Under the pieces are notes generated by a model that did no database searches, was not told the origin of the DNA, and saw only the letters and a program-made list of their open reading frames with translations. From Desulfosporosinus sp. (GTDB taxonomy: Bacteria; Bacillota; Desulfitobacteriia; Desulfitobacteriales; Desulfitobacteriaceae), in assembly GCA_003132105.1 (NCBI GenBank), contig PKWS01000228.1, forward strand, positions 1 to 7,449: a stretch of 7,449 nucleotides of DNA. Reading direction: 5' to 3'. The number at the start of each line of letters is the position of its first letter. The first letter of the stretch is position 1. Shown here piece after piece: positions 1 through 7,071 of the stretch. Position numbers and translations under genes: made by a program.

Positions 1-380
1 TCGTCAGTATGTGAATCGAGTGCAGCTTTAATATGTAAATAGTTTAGTTTTCCATCCTCAACTTCTATGGATATGATTTTATGCCCTGTGGCCTCTACCG
101 CTCCTGTCTCATGCACTAGTATATGACCGGTGTTGGCTGCAATTACGGCTTCATGAGGCCTTAAGAAAGCTGAAATAGCGATAAGATTCGTTTGCGTACC
201 ACCTGAGAGCAGGTGAATATCGATGTCGTTTCTCCCGATTCTTTGCTTTAACAGTTCAACCGCTTTTTGTGTATAGCCATCCTCTCCATAGCCTTCAGCC
301 TGCTCAAAGTTTGATTCATTCAAAGCGTTCAATATTCTAGGATGTGCTCCTTCACTGTAGTCATTCTTGAAACTGTACAT
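1..380 (-). CDS. Low-specificity L-threonine aldolase / beta-eliminating lyase family protein, N-terminal part (runs off left edge)
   Basis: My reverse-strand translation gives 126 residues from an ATG at 380 to the window edge, with no stop. The start is supported by an AAGGAG ribosome binding site 9 nt upstream. The protein begins MYSFKNDYSEGAHPRI and carries the GYGEDGYT segment (about 30-37), a SGGTQTN motif (59-65) and a TGHILVHETGA segment (84-94). This is the arrangement found in fold-type I PLP enzymes of the threonine aldolase family, where the SGT(x)TN loop contacts the PLP phosphate and the His in the HxxxHExGA segment stacks near the cofactor. Such enzymes are cytoplasmic and cleave L-threonine or L-allo-threonine to glycine and acetaldehyde. 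The PLP-binding lysine lies beyond the window, so activity cannot be judged. A related beta-eliminating lyase is the main alternative. It has no evident link to the acyl-CoA operon and follows a terminator-like hairpin. Confidence 0.85.
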   Translation of the reverse strand, partial: MYSFKNDYSEGAHPRILNALNESNFEQAEGYGEDGYTQKAVELLKQRIGRNDIDIHLLSGGTQTNLIAISAFLRPHEAVIAANTGHILVHETGAVEATGHKIISIEVEDGKLNYLHIKAALDSHTD

Positions 381-438
381 TTGTTAGGACTCCTTCTTTT
401 ATTGTATTTTTTTGGATCCAATCATTGTTAGCAACTCT

Positions 439-469
439 AAAAAGGTACCGGTTTCTAATCCGATACCTT
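439..469 (-). terminator. Probable Rho-independent terminator upstream of the threonine aldolase gene
   Basis: Arms 457-469 and 442-454 are complementary at 11 of 13 positions (AAGGTATCGG against CCGGTACCTT on the minus strand), with a short loop. The minus-strand stem runs straight into five T residues (439-443). It would end transcripts coming from the DUF3786 remnant. It could instead act as a leader attenuator for the aldolase gene, whose start is about 60 nt further on. Confidence 0.5.
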
Positions 470-568
470 GGAACGTTCATACGAAATTATGTTTTTTAGA
501 CACACTCTAGTGCCAAAATGGATTGCGTGGCTCGGTGCTTAGGCCATTCTATCATAGATCACAGGTGA

Positions 569-947
569 TCACACCTGCGACGGTAGCGGTGAAGACGAAG
601 TTGCCTGCCTCTTTAATTGACTCGCAAGATACATACCGAGGCCGATAACACTCTCGATGTGCAATAGGTGTTCAATGGAGGGCTCGAATAGGATGGTGGC
701 ATTGGGCCGAACCTCTTCGTCCCCTTCCCAAACAATTACACACAAGCGAATTTCCGGAAAGACCTGGAAAATAGCGGACGCATCGCCATAGGATGCCGAT
801 TGTCCGCCCAAAGCCGCTGCGCACGCCAATAAGTGTTCAGACTGATGTCCAAACGCCTTGATCAGACCTATGATCGAGTTTTTATGAAACGCAGGATAAA
901 ACAACATGCCGCCGTTTATCATAAGCAATTCGGTAATTAGTTTCCAA
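569..947 (-). pseudogene. Broken DUF3786-family gene (short N-terminal piece joined out of frame to the C-terminal half)
   Basis: The open frame from 928 to 569 encodes about 119 residues that match the C-terminal half of DUF3786 proteins as I know them: a GGMLFYPAF segment, then an ALGG stretch, GDASAIFQVFP, VIVWEGDEE and a final long helix. Full-length members are roughly 200 residues, so about 80 or more N-terminal residues are missing. Upstream, in a different frame, a GGAGG site lies 8 nt before a TTG at 947 (GTG at 956 is an alternative). That frame reads LETNYRIAYDK, which looks like the usual start of the family, and then stops soon after. The simplest reading is an internal out-of-frame deletion joining the two ends near 915. 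The family's biochemical role is unknown to me. A short expressed protein starting at the TTG at 928 is the alternative, but I see no good ribosome binding site for it. Confidence 0.6.
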
Positions 948-1067
948 CTCAGACACCTCCACGTCCCTTTAGTGCACCCCTTATTTCACTTGCAATAGAG
1001 CCTCTCTAATCTCCTACCCTCCCCCACTGAATTAGTTTCTGACAACGACAGACATTCGTTTAATACT

Positions 1068-1112
1068 AAGAGGTTGACTCACCTCCACTTTAGGAGTATG
1101 AATCAACCTCTT
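1068..1112 (-). terminator. Hairpin terminator of the acyl-CoA operon
   Basis: A perfect 10-bp inverted repeat (arms 1068-1077 and 1103-1112) encloses a second 4-bp stem (1083-1086 with 1093-1096). It starts about 35 nt past the stop of the last operon gene. On the minus strand the stem is followed by a weak U-rich tract (TTAGTATTAA), so termination may be incomplete. On the plus strand the stem ends in TTTT. Position makes it the likely operon end. Confidence 0.55.
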
Positions 1113-1147
1113 TTGGTTGGCATAAAATTCCATTGTTTAGCAATCTT

Positions 1148-2329
1148 TTAGACTATGCCATCTTTATGCAACTGCTCAATTTGTGTGGTACTATACCCGA
1201 TACCCGCTAATACCTCATCCGTGTTTTCTCCGGTTCTAGCAAAAACCATTTTAGCCTTGCCCGGGGTTTCCGAAAGCTTGATGGGTACTCCAGTGCATAC
1301 CAAGTCTTTACCTGATCCCTGGAAATTGGTCAAAGTATGGACCATATTGCGGGCAAGAACTTGAGGGTGTGTGACCATTTCGTCTAGGGTAAGAATCGGT
1401 GTAAAACACAGGTCAGAATCAGAGAAGAACTCAACCCACTCATCGCGAGTCTTTGTGAGCATAATCTTTTTTATAGAGGCTTCAATTTTCGGCTGACTTG
1501 GTATATCCATCTGAAGAGGGATATACTCCTCCACACCTAGTTTCCTACAGAAACTGGCCCAGAATTTATCTTCTACGGCTCCCAGACTTACATATCTATC
1601 GTCCTTACACTTGTAATTGTTATAAGTAGCATAGCCACCGGTCAACAGTTCACCTCCACGTTTGGGCAGGTTGCCATCTCCCCCGGACCATTCGCCAATG
1701 GTATAGGAGAGAAGACTGAGGGCTCCATCCATCATAGCCACGTCACAAAGCTGCCCATTACCCGTTTTTTCTCGTGATGCTAAAGCAAGCAAAATGGCGA
1801 TCACTGAGTACAGGCTGCCGCCAGCAGTATCCGCGATCTGTACACCACACATAGCAGGAGGACCATCTTTAGTGCCCAGTAATTCAGTTACACCGGCGAT
1901 ATTGAGATAGTTAATATCGTGACCAGCCGCATCACGCATCGGTCCGGTCAAACCGTAACCCGTGATTATGCAATAAATGATACGAGGATTAATCTCTTTT
2001 AATGCTTCATAACCTAGGCCAAGCTTGTTCATAACATCGGGGCGGAACTGATCAACGACGATGTCAGCTTCAGCAACCAGCTTTTTAAAGATTTCTTTGC
2101 CTTCTGGCTGTTTCAGATCTAAGCCCATACTCTTCTTATTACGATTAACAGTATAGAAGCGCGCACTAGTATCATTGATCATAGGTTCTAAAAATCGGCC
2201 TAATTCACCCTTACGATCCTCAATTTTAATGACTTCTGCCCCGAAATCTGCCAGTATCTGCGTGGCCAGAGGACCCGGCAAATATCTGGATAAATCTAAT
2301 ACCTTGATGCCTTCTAATGGCAAGCTCAT
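1148..2329 (-). CDS. CaiB/BaiF (class III CoA-transferase) family protein, probably alpha-methylacyl-CoA racemase-like
   Basis: This 393-residue cytoplasmic protein has the length usual for the family. It opens with LPLEGIKVLDLSRYLPGPLA (3-22), the family's N-terminal signature, followed by DFGAEVIKIE (28-37). The family has two branches: class III CoA-transferases with a catalytic Asp that forms an aspartyl-CoA anhydride, and alpha-methylacyl-CoA racemases that use a His/Asp pair plus a Glu. Here Asp167 sits in IADTAGG. His137 in AGHDINYL and Glu253 in LGAVEDKFW fall at spacings (30 and 86 residues) that closely match the mycobacterial racemase triad His126/Asp156/Glu241. The GGGGQ loop of formyl-CoA transferase is not seen. 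I therefore favour racemisation of a 2-methylacyl-CoA, with CoA transfer as the alternative. ATG 2329 is preceded by GAGG about 7 nt away. It is the last gene of the operon, 41 bp after the CoA-transferase beta gene. Confidence 0.88.
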   Translation of the reverse strand: MSLPLEGIKVLDLSRYLPGPLATQILADFGAEVIKIEDRKGELGRFLEPMINDTSARFYTVNRNKKSMGLDLKQPEGKEIFKKLVAEADIVVDQFRPDVMNKLGLGYEALKEINPRIIYCIITGYGLTGPMRDAAGHDINYLNIAGVTELLGTKDGPPAMCGVQIADTAGGSLYSVIAILLALASREKTGNGQLCDVAMMDGALSLLSYTIGEWSGGDGNLPKRGGELLTGGYATYNNYKCKDDRYVSLGAVEDKFWASFCRKLGVEEYIPLQMDIPSQPKIEASIKKIMLTKTRDEWVEFFSDSDLCFTPILTLDEMVTHPQVLARNMVHTLTNFQGSGKDLVCTGVPIKLSETPGKAKMVFARTGENTDEVLAGIGYSTTQIEQLHKDGIV

Positions 2330-2370
2330 TGTCTAACCTCACTTCTATGAGAATTATTACTGCAGCTATT

Positions 2371-3180
2371 CTATTTGATGATGATTCCTTCCGGATCAAT
2401 GGTTTTATAGATGAGATCCAACTCTTGATAGGTAGGAGTAAGAGTTTCTCCCTTAACCCTAGAGATATTAAGATCGAAACTGCAGTTTTCACGGCAATCC
2501 TCAGCAGTAAAACCAGGATGAACAGTATCTAGATACATTTCGCCGTTTTCATCAAAGCGATATACACCCATGTCAGAAATAACAGCGGCTGGTCCACCGA
2601 AGAACGCAGGACCATAGACCTCCTGTTTGGGAACCCATTCTTTATCAGGCCAATGAGGAATTTTCCATCCGGGCGAGGTGATATAACTAACTCTTTCTAC
2701 AAAACGACGTTTTTGATTTACCTGGGGCATAATCAAAACGCTTCTCTTGGCTAGAGAATGGATATCAGAATTACCACCACTGCCGGTAAGCCTTTTACCC
2801 GTGGGGCCGCCCATAAAAGTGCAGTTAATGTTCCCATAGAGATCTACTTCAGCACCACCCAGATAAGCCAGGTCAACCTTGCCAGACTGTAGCTGTCCAA
2901 ACACGTCGGTTAGACCATCGGCAACTGCAGCTTGGTAGCTGCAACGGGCATCCGCTACAGAGGTCGGCAGGTCTATGGGTCTACCGTCTATAGAACCAGA
3001 TTCATAGATACAGATTGCTGTGGGTGCTTGAGTATGCTGGGCCAACATGATAGCCAACATAGGTAAGCCAGTCCCCGCAAAGACTATTTCGCCATCCTGT
3101 ACTTCCCGAGCAGCAGCACAAGTCAAGAGATCGATGGGCTTAAACTCACCAGGTTTAGAATATCCTTTTTTGCTATCCAT
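2371..3180 (-). CDS. Class I CoA-transferase, beta subunit (glutaconate CoA-transferase GctB-like)
   Basis: The 269-residue product matches GctB-type subunits in length and order. It has a GEIVFAGTGLPMLAIMLAQ segment (30-48) forming the first Rossmann-like element, then IYESGSI (58-64). Glu60 in the ESG motif corresponds to the catalytic glutamate of Acidaminococcus GctB (Glu54), which forms the gamma-glutamyl-CoA thioester. Its presence argues for true CoA transfer rather than the hydrolase activity of IpdAB-type relatives. Later segments include YLGGAEVDLYGNIN and GGSGGNSDIHSLAKR, typical of the family. The ATG overlaps the alpha-subunit stop by 1 nt (TAATG) and has AAAAGGGGG 8 nt upstream, so translation is probably coupled and gives equal amounts of both subunits. 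The acid substrate cannot be read from sequence; glutaconate is only the name of the reference enzyme. Confidence 0.9.
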   Translation of the reverse strand: MDSKKGYSKPGEFKPIDLLTCAAAREVQDGEIVFAGTGLPMLAIMLAQHTQAPTAICIYESGSIDGRPIDLPTSVADARCSYQAAVADGLTDVFGQLQSGKVDLAYLGGAEVDLYGNINCTFMGGPTGKRLTGSGGNSDIHSLAKRSVLIMPQVNQKRRFVERVSYITSPGWKIPHWPDKEWVPKQEVYGPAFFGGPAAVISDMGVYRFDENGEMYLDTVHPGFTAEDCRENCSFDLNISRVKGETLTPTYQELDLIYKTIDPEGIIIK

Positions 3181-4154
3181 TATCTTGACCCCCTTTTCAG
3201 TGTCGAAGAATAGCCCAGAGAAGGATTGGCTCTAAGAGATTCCAAACGGGTAATCCCTAATTTACTCAGATATTCTTGGAAGTCTTTAACGCCGAAGATC
3301 CATTCATCGGCCCACTTATCGAAACCTTCCTGAGTGCGGGTAGCGTTAAAGAAGTTGGTAATAAATTCTCCGTCAGGTTCGTGTACTCCATACAAACCGG
3401 TAGGGTGAGCACCCCAGGGTAATTCGACAATATGATCCACCAAGTAACCCGGTAACATATTGCGGGTCGGTTCCCGACGCAAGTATTCTTCAGAAACGAT
3501 CTGTTCAGCGATAATAATATTATGTTTAGAAGCCTTGATAACTTCTTGATCACTAAATTTCAATCCATCTACCCTCACTGTACCTTCCGCACCCACCATT
3601 TGGACATGAGTGATACACCAGTCTGGATTAGCGGCTGGGATCAGGACGATCTCAGAATTCGTGAAGGGCTCTTTATACATAACATATTTATACTTACCTA
3701 TATGTGGGTTGGATCCATCACGGAGCCCAGCTTTACCAAGGTTATCATTCTCCGGATTCAACATATCGCTTCCCATAGCAGCATACGTGGGTAAAAATGG
3801 AACACCCTTGGCTCCAGCAGTCAACCTGTTTAAGACATGGATATGTGACCAGTCTTCATATAAGATTTCACCCTTTTCAATTTTACGGGCCAAGTTACTG
3901 CCAAACTTTCCATAGAGCTCGTGTCCACACCAACAAGATTCCCAGATTCCTACGCAACCGGCTCCTACGAGCATATCATCATGCGTTCCGCCATTAACCT
4001 CGACCAGATGAAGATTACGTTTTTTCTGACGAATCATCTCATAAATAGCTGCCATGGGACGACGCCAAACTGTAAAACCTCCGAATGTCAACATATCGCC
4101 ATTATTGATCTGCCCTATTGCTTCAGCAAGACTGACAATTTTAGGCCTGGCCAT
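3180..4154 (-). CDS. Class I CoA-transferase, alpha subunit (glutaconate CoA-transferase GctA-like)
   Basis: I place the start at the ATG at 4154, giving 324 residues (MARPKIVSLAEAIG). It has AAAGGGGG 8 nt upstream and matches the usual GctA length and N-terminus. An in-frame ATG at 4187 would add 11 residues but lacks a ribosome binding site and lies 7 nt from the preceding stop. Family segments in order are GDMLTFGGFTVWRRP (19-33), the glycine-rich part of the CoA-binding fold; VPFLPTYAAMGSDM (118-131); IVLIPAANPDWCITHVQ (169-185); IIIAEQIVSEE (213-223); and PGYLVDHIVELPWGAHP (235-251). With the beta subunit it would form the cytoplasmic heteromer that moves CoA from acetyl-CoA or another donor onto a carboxylate. 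The catalytic glutamate is in beta, so this chain alone should be inactive. Substrate unknown. Confidence 0.9.
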   Translation of the reverse strand: MARPKIVSLAEAIGQINNGDMLTFGGFTVWRRPMAAIYEMIRQKKRNLHLVEVNGGTHDDMLVGAGCVGIWESCWCGHELYGKFGSNLARKIEKGEILYEDWSHIHVLNRLTAGAKGVPFLPTYAAMGSDMLNPENDNLGKAGLRDGSNPHIGKYKYVMYKEPFTNSEIVLIPAANPDWCITHVQMVGAEGTVRVDGLKFSDQEVIKASKHNIIIAEQIVSEEYLRREPTRNMLPGYLVDHIVELPWGAHPTGLYGVHEPDGEFITNFFNATRTQEGFDKWADEWIFGVKDFQEYLSKLGITRLESLRANPSLGYSSTLKRGSR

Positions 4155-4194
4155 TGTGCAAACCCCCTTTAGTAAATCAGTGTCCATGTGGTAA

Positions 4195-5343
4195 TTAAAA
4201 ACGACCTATTACTTCACGCCCAATGATCATGCGCTGAATCTGATTAGAGCCTTCATAGATTTGGGTAATTTTAGCGTCTCTCATCATCCGTTCAACTGGG
4301 AATTCTGAACAGTAGCCATATCCACCCATCAACTGTACACAGTTGGTGGTGACTTCCATGGCAACATCAGTGGCGAAGAGTTTGGCCATTGATGCTTCTT
4401 TGTTATGAGGCATATGGTTATCCTTGAGCCAGGCAGCTCTGTAAATCAGCATCTGGGCAGCATCTATCTTGGTAGCCATGTCTGCAATCATGAACTGAAC
4501 GCCCTGATTGGCTGCCAGTGGTTTACCAAATTGCTGTCTTTCCTTAATGTAATTGGTGGTATATTCCAGGGCGCCTTCAGCAATTCCCAGACCCTGGGCA
4601 CCAATCGTGATACGACCACCGGCCAGCAGCCCCATAGCAACTGCGAAACCATTGTTAATTTCTCCCAGGACATTTTCTTTAGGAACTTTAACATCTTCAA
4701 AATAAAGTTCACAAGTTGGGTCAGCGTGCATCCCCATTTTGTCTATTGGTTTGCTTATAGTGAACCCAGGGGTGTCTTTTTCTATGATCAAGCAGGTAAT
4801 CCCTTTACCTTTAGACTGAGCTGGATCAGTCTTAACGAAGGTGCAGTAGGTGGTGGCATGTCCACCATTGGTAATAAATATTTTACTACCGTTGACTAGG
4901 AAATGGTCGCCTTTATCTTCAGCTTTGCATTTTAGGGCGGCAGCGTCAGATCCAGCGTTAGGCTCGGTTAATGCATAGGCACCAATAATCTCACCGGTGG
5001 ACAGTTTGTTCAGATATTTTTCTTTTAATCTCTGACTACCATATAGATAAATACTCATACAACCTAGACCAGTGTGTACGCTAGTTATAACTGCAGTAGA
5101 GGCACAGCTCTTAGCTAACTCCTCAACGATAATAGCAAAGTCCAGATAGGTGCCGCTACCACCGCCCCATTCTTCCGGAATAGGAAAACCCGTTAGGCCT
5201 AGTTCTCTCATCTTATTCCAGGTATCCATAGGAAACTCATGGCTTTTGTCGATTAGTGCTGCCAAAGGTGCTACTTGGCTTTTTGCGAATTTCCTCACCA
5301 TGTCTCTGACCATCACTGTTTCGCTATTTAGTTGAAAATCCAT
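4195..5343 (-). CDS. Acyl-CoA dehydrogenase (short/branched-chain, butyryl-CoA dehydrogenase type)
   Basis: At 382 residues this is a standard soluble FAD-dependent acyl-CoA dehydrogenase, which oxidises an acyl-CoA to the trans-2-enoyl-CoA and passes electrons to electron-transfer flavoprotein. The N-terminal helical domain covers about 1-120. The first family signature, YALTEPNAGSDAAA (123-136), contacts FAD and substrate. The beta domain follows to about 230, then the C-terminal helical domain with ERQQFGKPL (268-276), MGGYGY (339-344) and IYEGSNQIQR (362-371). Glu364 sits where butyryl- and medium-chain enzymes have their catalytic base, so the enzyme should be active. Chain length or branching preference cannot be fixed. 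No etfAB genes are in the window. A GGAG site lies 10 nt before the ATG. It follows the thiolase gene by 41 bp. Confidence 0.93.
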   Translation of the reverse strand: MDFQLNSETVMVRDMVRKFAKSQVAPLAALIDKSHEFPMDTWNKMRELGLTGFPIPEEWGGGSGTYLDFAIIVEELAKSCASTAVITSVHTGLGCMSIYLYGSQRLKEKYLNKLSTGEIIGAYALTEPNAGSDAAALKCKAEDKGDHFLVNGSKIFITNGGHATTYCTFVKTDPAQSKGKGITCLIIEKDTPGFTISKPIDKMGMHADPTCELYFEDVKVPKENVLGEINNGFAVAMGLLAGGRITIGAQGLGIAEGALEYTTNYIKERQQFGKPLAANQGVQFMIADMATKIDAAQMLIYRAAWLKDNHMPHNKEASMAKLFATDVAMEVTTNCVQLMGGYGYCSEFPVERMMRDAKITQIYEGSNQIQRMIIGREVIGRF

Positions 5344-5384
5344 ATTAATTTAACTCCAATCCTTATACATATTTATATCAACGT

Positions 5385-6743
5385 TTAGTCAGCATCTACA
5401 CGGATAAGCATAGCATCGCCCTGGGCATGACCGGCACAGATTCCGCATACTCCATAACCGCCGCCACGACGTTTCAGCTCATAAGCCAGAGTCATAACGA
5501 TTCTAGCTCCAGTTGCTCCGATAGGATGACCATAAGCAATCGCGCCGCCGTTGACATTTACCTTTTCAAACATCTGCTCCTTTGTCATACCCAGAATGCT
5601 GCGGGCGCTAACGAGTGCCACAGCTGCGAACGCTTCGTTAATTTCAATGAGTTTAACATCATCCAGAGTCATATTGTTTTGATCCAGTACCTTCTTAATG
5701 GAAAGACCGGGAACTGTAGCAATATCCTTCGTGGGTTGTGATACTTCCGCATAGTCAACTATGGTGAAAAGAGGTTTTACACCCAGTTCATCAGCCTTAG
5801 AGCGACTCATCAGCAAACAAACATCTCCGCCATCATTGGTCCCGGGTGCGTTACCAGCGGTTACACTACCAAGTTTTCCGGTTACAGCACTTACATGATT
5901 GAAAACCGGACCAAGTTTGGCTAGGCCTTCCATAGTGGAATTAGCTCGAGGCCCTTCATCCTTTTCGAAGATTTCTTTGCCTTTTTTAATAGCAATTGGG
6001 AAGAGTTCATTGTCAAGTTTTCCGGAAGCCATGGCATCTGAGGCAGCCAGCTGAGAATGTAGAGCCCATTCATCTTGTTCTTCACGGCTGTAACCAAATT
6101 CATCAGCCACTTCAGAACCATGAATGGCCATGTGACGATCATATATAGCGTCCCAAAGCCCATCTTTTACCATTAGGTCAACACAGTCAGCATTTAGCAT
6201 ACCCATTCTTTTCCCTCTTCTCATATCGGGAAGTGCATAGGGGACGTTGCTCATGCTCTCCTGACCACCAGCTATAACGATCTCAGCTCTACCCAGGGCG
6301 ATCATCTGGGCACCTAGGTCAATAGTTTTAACTCCGGAGGAGCAAACCTTATTAACCGTAATGGAAGGCACATGTTCAGGAAGTCCTGCTAGGAGAGTAG
6401 CCTGACGGCTCGGAACTTGACCGCAACCTGCTTGGACCACGTGGCCCATGATTACATAGTCAATATCGTCAGGAGCGACCTTGCCTTCGGTTCTGCGTAT
6501 AACTTCTTTAATAGCTAAGGCTCCTAATTGGGCAGCATCAAACTCTACTAACGCACCAAGGGATTTACCATAGGGAGTTCTGCAGGCTTCTACGCAAACT
6601 ACCTCACGTTGTTTGGCATAGGTGTTACAGATTTTCCTGCCCATGGTTGAATAATCAGGCTTTCTTTCACCGTAAGCGCTTATTTTAGCATCCTTGTAAT
6701 AACTTTCTCTTATAATTTCAAGTTTTTGGGCTATTTTAGACAT
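5385..6743 (-). CDS. Thiolase (acetyl-CoA acetyltransferase / 3-ketoacyl-CoA thiolase) with N-terminal extension
   Basis: First gene of the operon, 452 residues. Thiolases are usually about 390-395 residues and begin close to the REVVCVEACRTPYGK motif, which here starts at residue 46. The extra ~45 residues are charged and not a signal peptide. The long start is supported by AAGGAGG 11 nt before the ATG, while the internal Met34 has no ribosome binding site. Catalytic features are the nucleophile Cys134 in NKVCSSG, NEAFAA (369-374), His406 in GHPIGATGAR and Cys436 in CAGHAQG. The last motif normally reads C-x-GGGQG, so two of the three glycines are changed. GNAPGTNDGG (298-307) replaces the usual GNASGINDGA. 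It should condense or cleave CoA esters at C2-C3; in this operon thiolytic cleavage of a 3-ketoacyl-CoA is the likely direction. Chain-length preference is unknown. Confidence 0.93.
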   Translation of the reverse strand: MSKIAQKLEIIRESYYKDAKISAYGERKPDYSTMGRKICNTYAKQREVVCVEACRTPYGKSLGALVEFDAAQLGALAIKEVIRRTEGKVAPDDIDYVIMGHVVQAGCGQVPSRQATLLAGLPEHVPSITVNKVCSSGVKTIDLGAQMIALGRAEIVIAGGQESMSNVPYALPDMRRGKRMGMLNADCVDLMVKDGLWDAIYDRHMAIHGSEVADEFGYSREEQDEWALHSQLAASDAMASGKLDNELFPIAIKKGKEIFEKDEGPRANSTMEGLAKLGPVFNHVSAVTGKLGSVTAGNAPGTNDGGDVCLLMSRSKADELGVKPLFTIVDYAEVSQPTKDIATVPGLSIKKVLDQNNMTLDDVKLIEINEAFAAVALVSARSILGMTKEQMFEKVNVNGGAIAYGHPIGATGARIVMTLAYELKRRGGGYGVCGICAGHAQGDAMLIRVDAD

Positions 6744-6754
6744 ATATTTTTTTT

Positions 6755-6761
6755 CCTCCTT
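6755..6761 (-). promoter_or_regulatory. Strong ribosome binding site of the thiolase gene
   Basis: AAGGAGG on the minus strand, a near-perfect match to the anti-Shine-Dalgarno sequence, lies 11 nt upstream of the ATG at 6743 and is separated from it by an A-rich spacer. It decides the start that gives this thiolase its unusual N-terminal extension. Confidence 0.85.
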
Positions 6762-6779
6762 AATTCGTTTGATTCTTCA

Positions 6780-6891
6780 AATATTGGTATTCCCATATGT
6801 CAATTTAGTTATATGCTTTACCCACCTCACCTTATGTAAAGATAACTTCTATACCTGCAAGAATAATACCATTATTCTTAATATTGGTATT
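6780..6891. repeat. Pair of identical 12-bp direct repeats flanking the likely promoter
   Basis: AATATTGGTATT occurs at 6780-6791 and again at 6880-6891, exactly 100 bp apart. One copy lies in the predicted leader, the other just upstream of the -24 element. Both contain TGGTATT, and an inverted copy (AATACCA) sits at 6865-6871 inside the promoter. They could be operators for a regulator bridging the promoter, or chance repeats in AT-rich DNA. Confidence 0.45.
6856..6871 (-). promoter_or_regulatory. Sigma-54 (RpoN) -24/-12 promoter of the acyl-CoA operon
   Basis: The minus strand reads TGGTATTATTCTTGCA. The consensus is TGGCAC-N5-TTGCA, so the invariant GG-N10-GC spacing is exact and TGG, the central A and TTGCA all match. 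The expected transcription start is near 6845, leaving a leader of about 100 nt before the thiolase ATG. I found no convincing sigma-A promoter here. The upstream tandem palindromes fit the need of sigma-54 promoters for an enhancer-bound activator. Confidence 0.65.
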
Positions 6892-6896
6892 ATTCT
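6860..6896. repeat. AT-rich inverted repeat overlapping the promoter
   Basis: A perfect 12-bp inverted repeat has arms AGAATAATACCA (6860-6871) and TGGTATTATTCT (6885-6896). A third copy of the ATTATTCT half lies at 6871-6878. The left arm coincides with the -24/-12 element, so a protein bound here could block or modulate sigma-54 polymerase. Its role is inferred from position only. Confidence 0.5.
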
Positions 6897-6910
6897 ATGA
6901 TTTAGTTATT

Positions 6911-6934
6911 AAAATGCCCATGATATAGGCATTT
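6911..6934 (-). terminator. Short hairpin upstream of the promoter, possible weak terminator
   Basis: A 7-bp inverted repeat (AAATGCC 6912-6918 with GGCATTT 6928-6934) has a 9-nt loop. On the minus strand it ends in TTTT then AATAA. It could stop read-through into the operon promoter from upstream. The stem is short and AT-rich, so this is tentative. Confidence 0.3.
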
Positions 6935-7032
6935 CTTAAGGGTTCAACACTTTACAACATTAGACAACCTTTCAGAGTACATTCTCAGCTTCCGTCTACC
7001 AAAGTTGACAGTTATCTCTGTTATCTTTTCGT

Positions 7033-7064
7033 AAAAGCAAGGCTATTCCCAGTGGAATAGGCTT
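7033..7064 (-). terminator. Hairpin, possible Rho-independent terminator of upstream transcription
   Basis: Arms 7039-7049 and 7054-7064 pair at 10 of 11 positions around a 4-nt loop. The minus-strand stem is followed by GC and then TTTT (7033-7036). It lies between the tandem palindromes and the promoter, where it could insulate the operon from transcripts entering from the right. Confidence 0.4.
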
Positions 7065-7071
7065 TGAGCTT

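Noticed and set aside
401..406. TACAAT on the minus strand as a -10 box for the threonine aldolase gene
   Set aside because: No -35 match at the right distance, and the start would fall in or next to the ribosome binding site.
562..577. Perfect 6-bp inverted repeat (CAGGTG/CACCTG) at the stop of the DUF3786 remnant
   Set aside because: No T tract follows on either strand and the stem is short; the hairpin at 439-469 is a much better terminator.
4405..4899. 164-codon plus-strand open frame opposite the acyl-CoA dehydrogenase
   Set aside because: It is the antisense shadow of a gene with clear family motifs throughout and shows no protein family of its own.
7004..7030. TTGACA on the plus strand, perfect -35 box
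   Set aside because: No acceptable -10 box at 16-18 bp and no plus-strand gene downstream.
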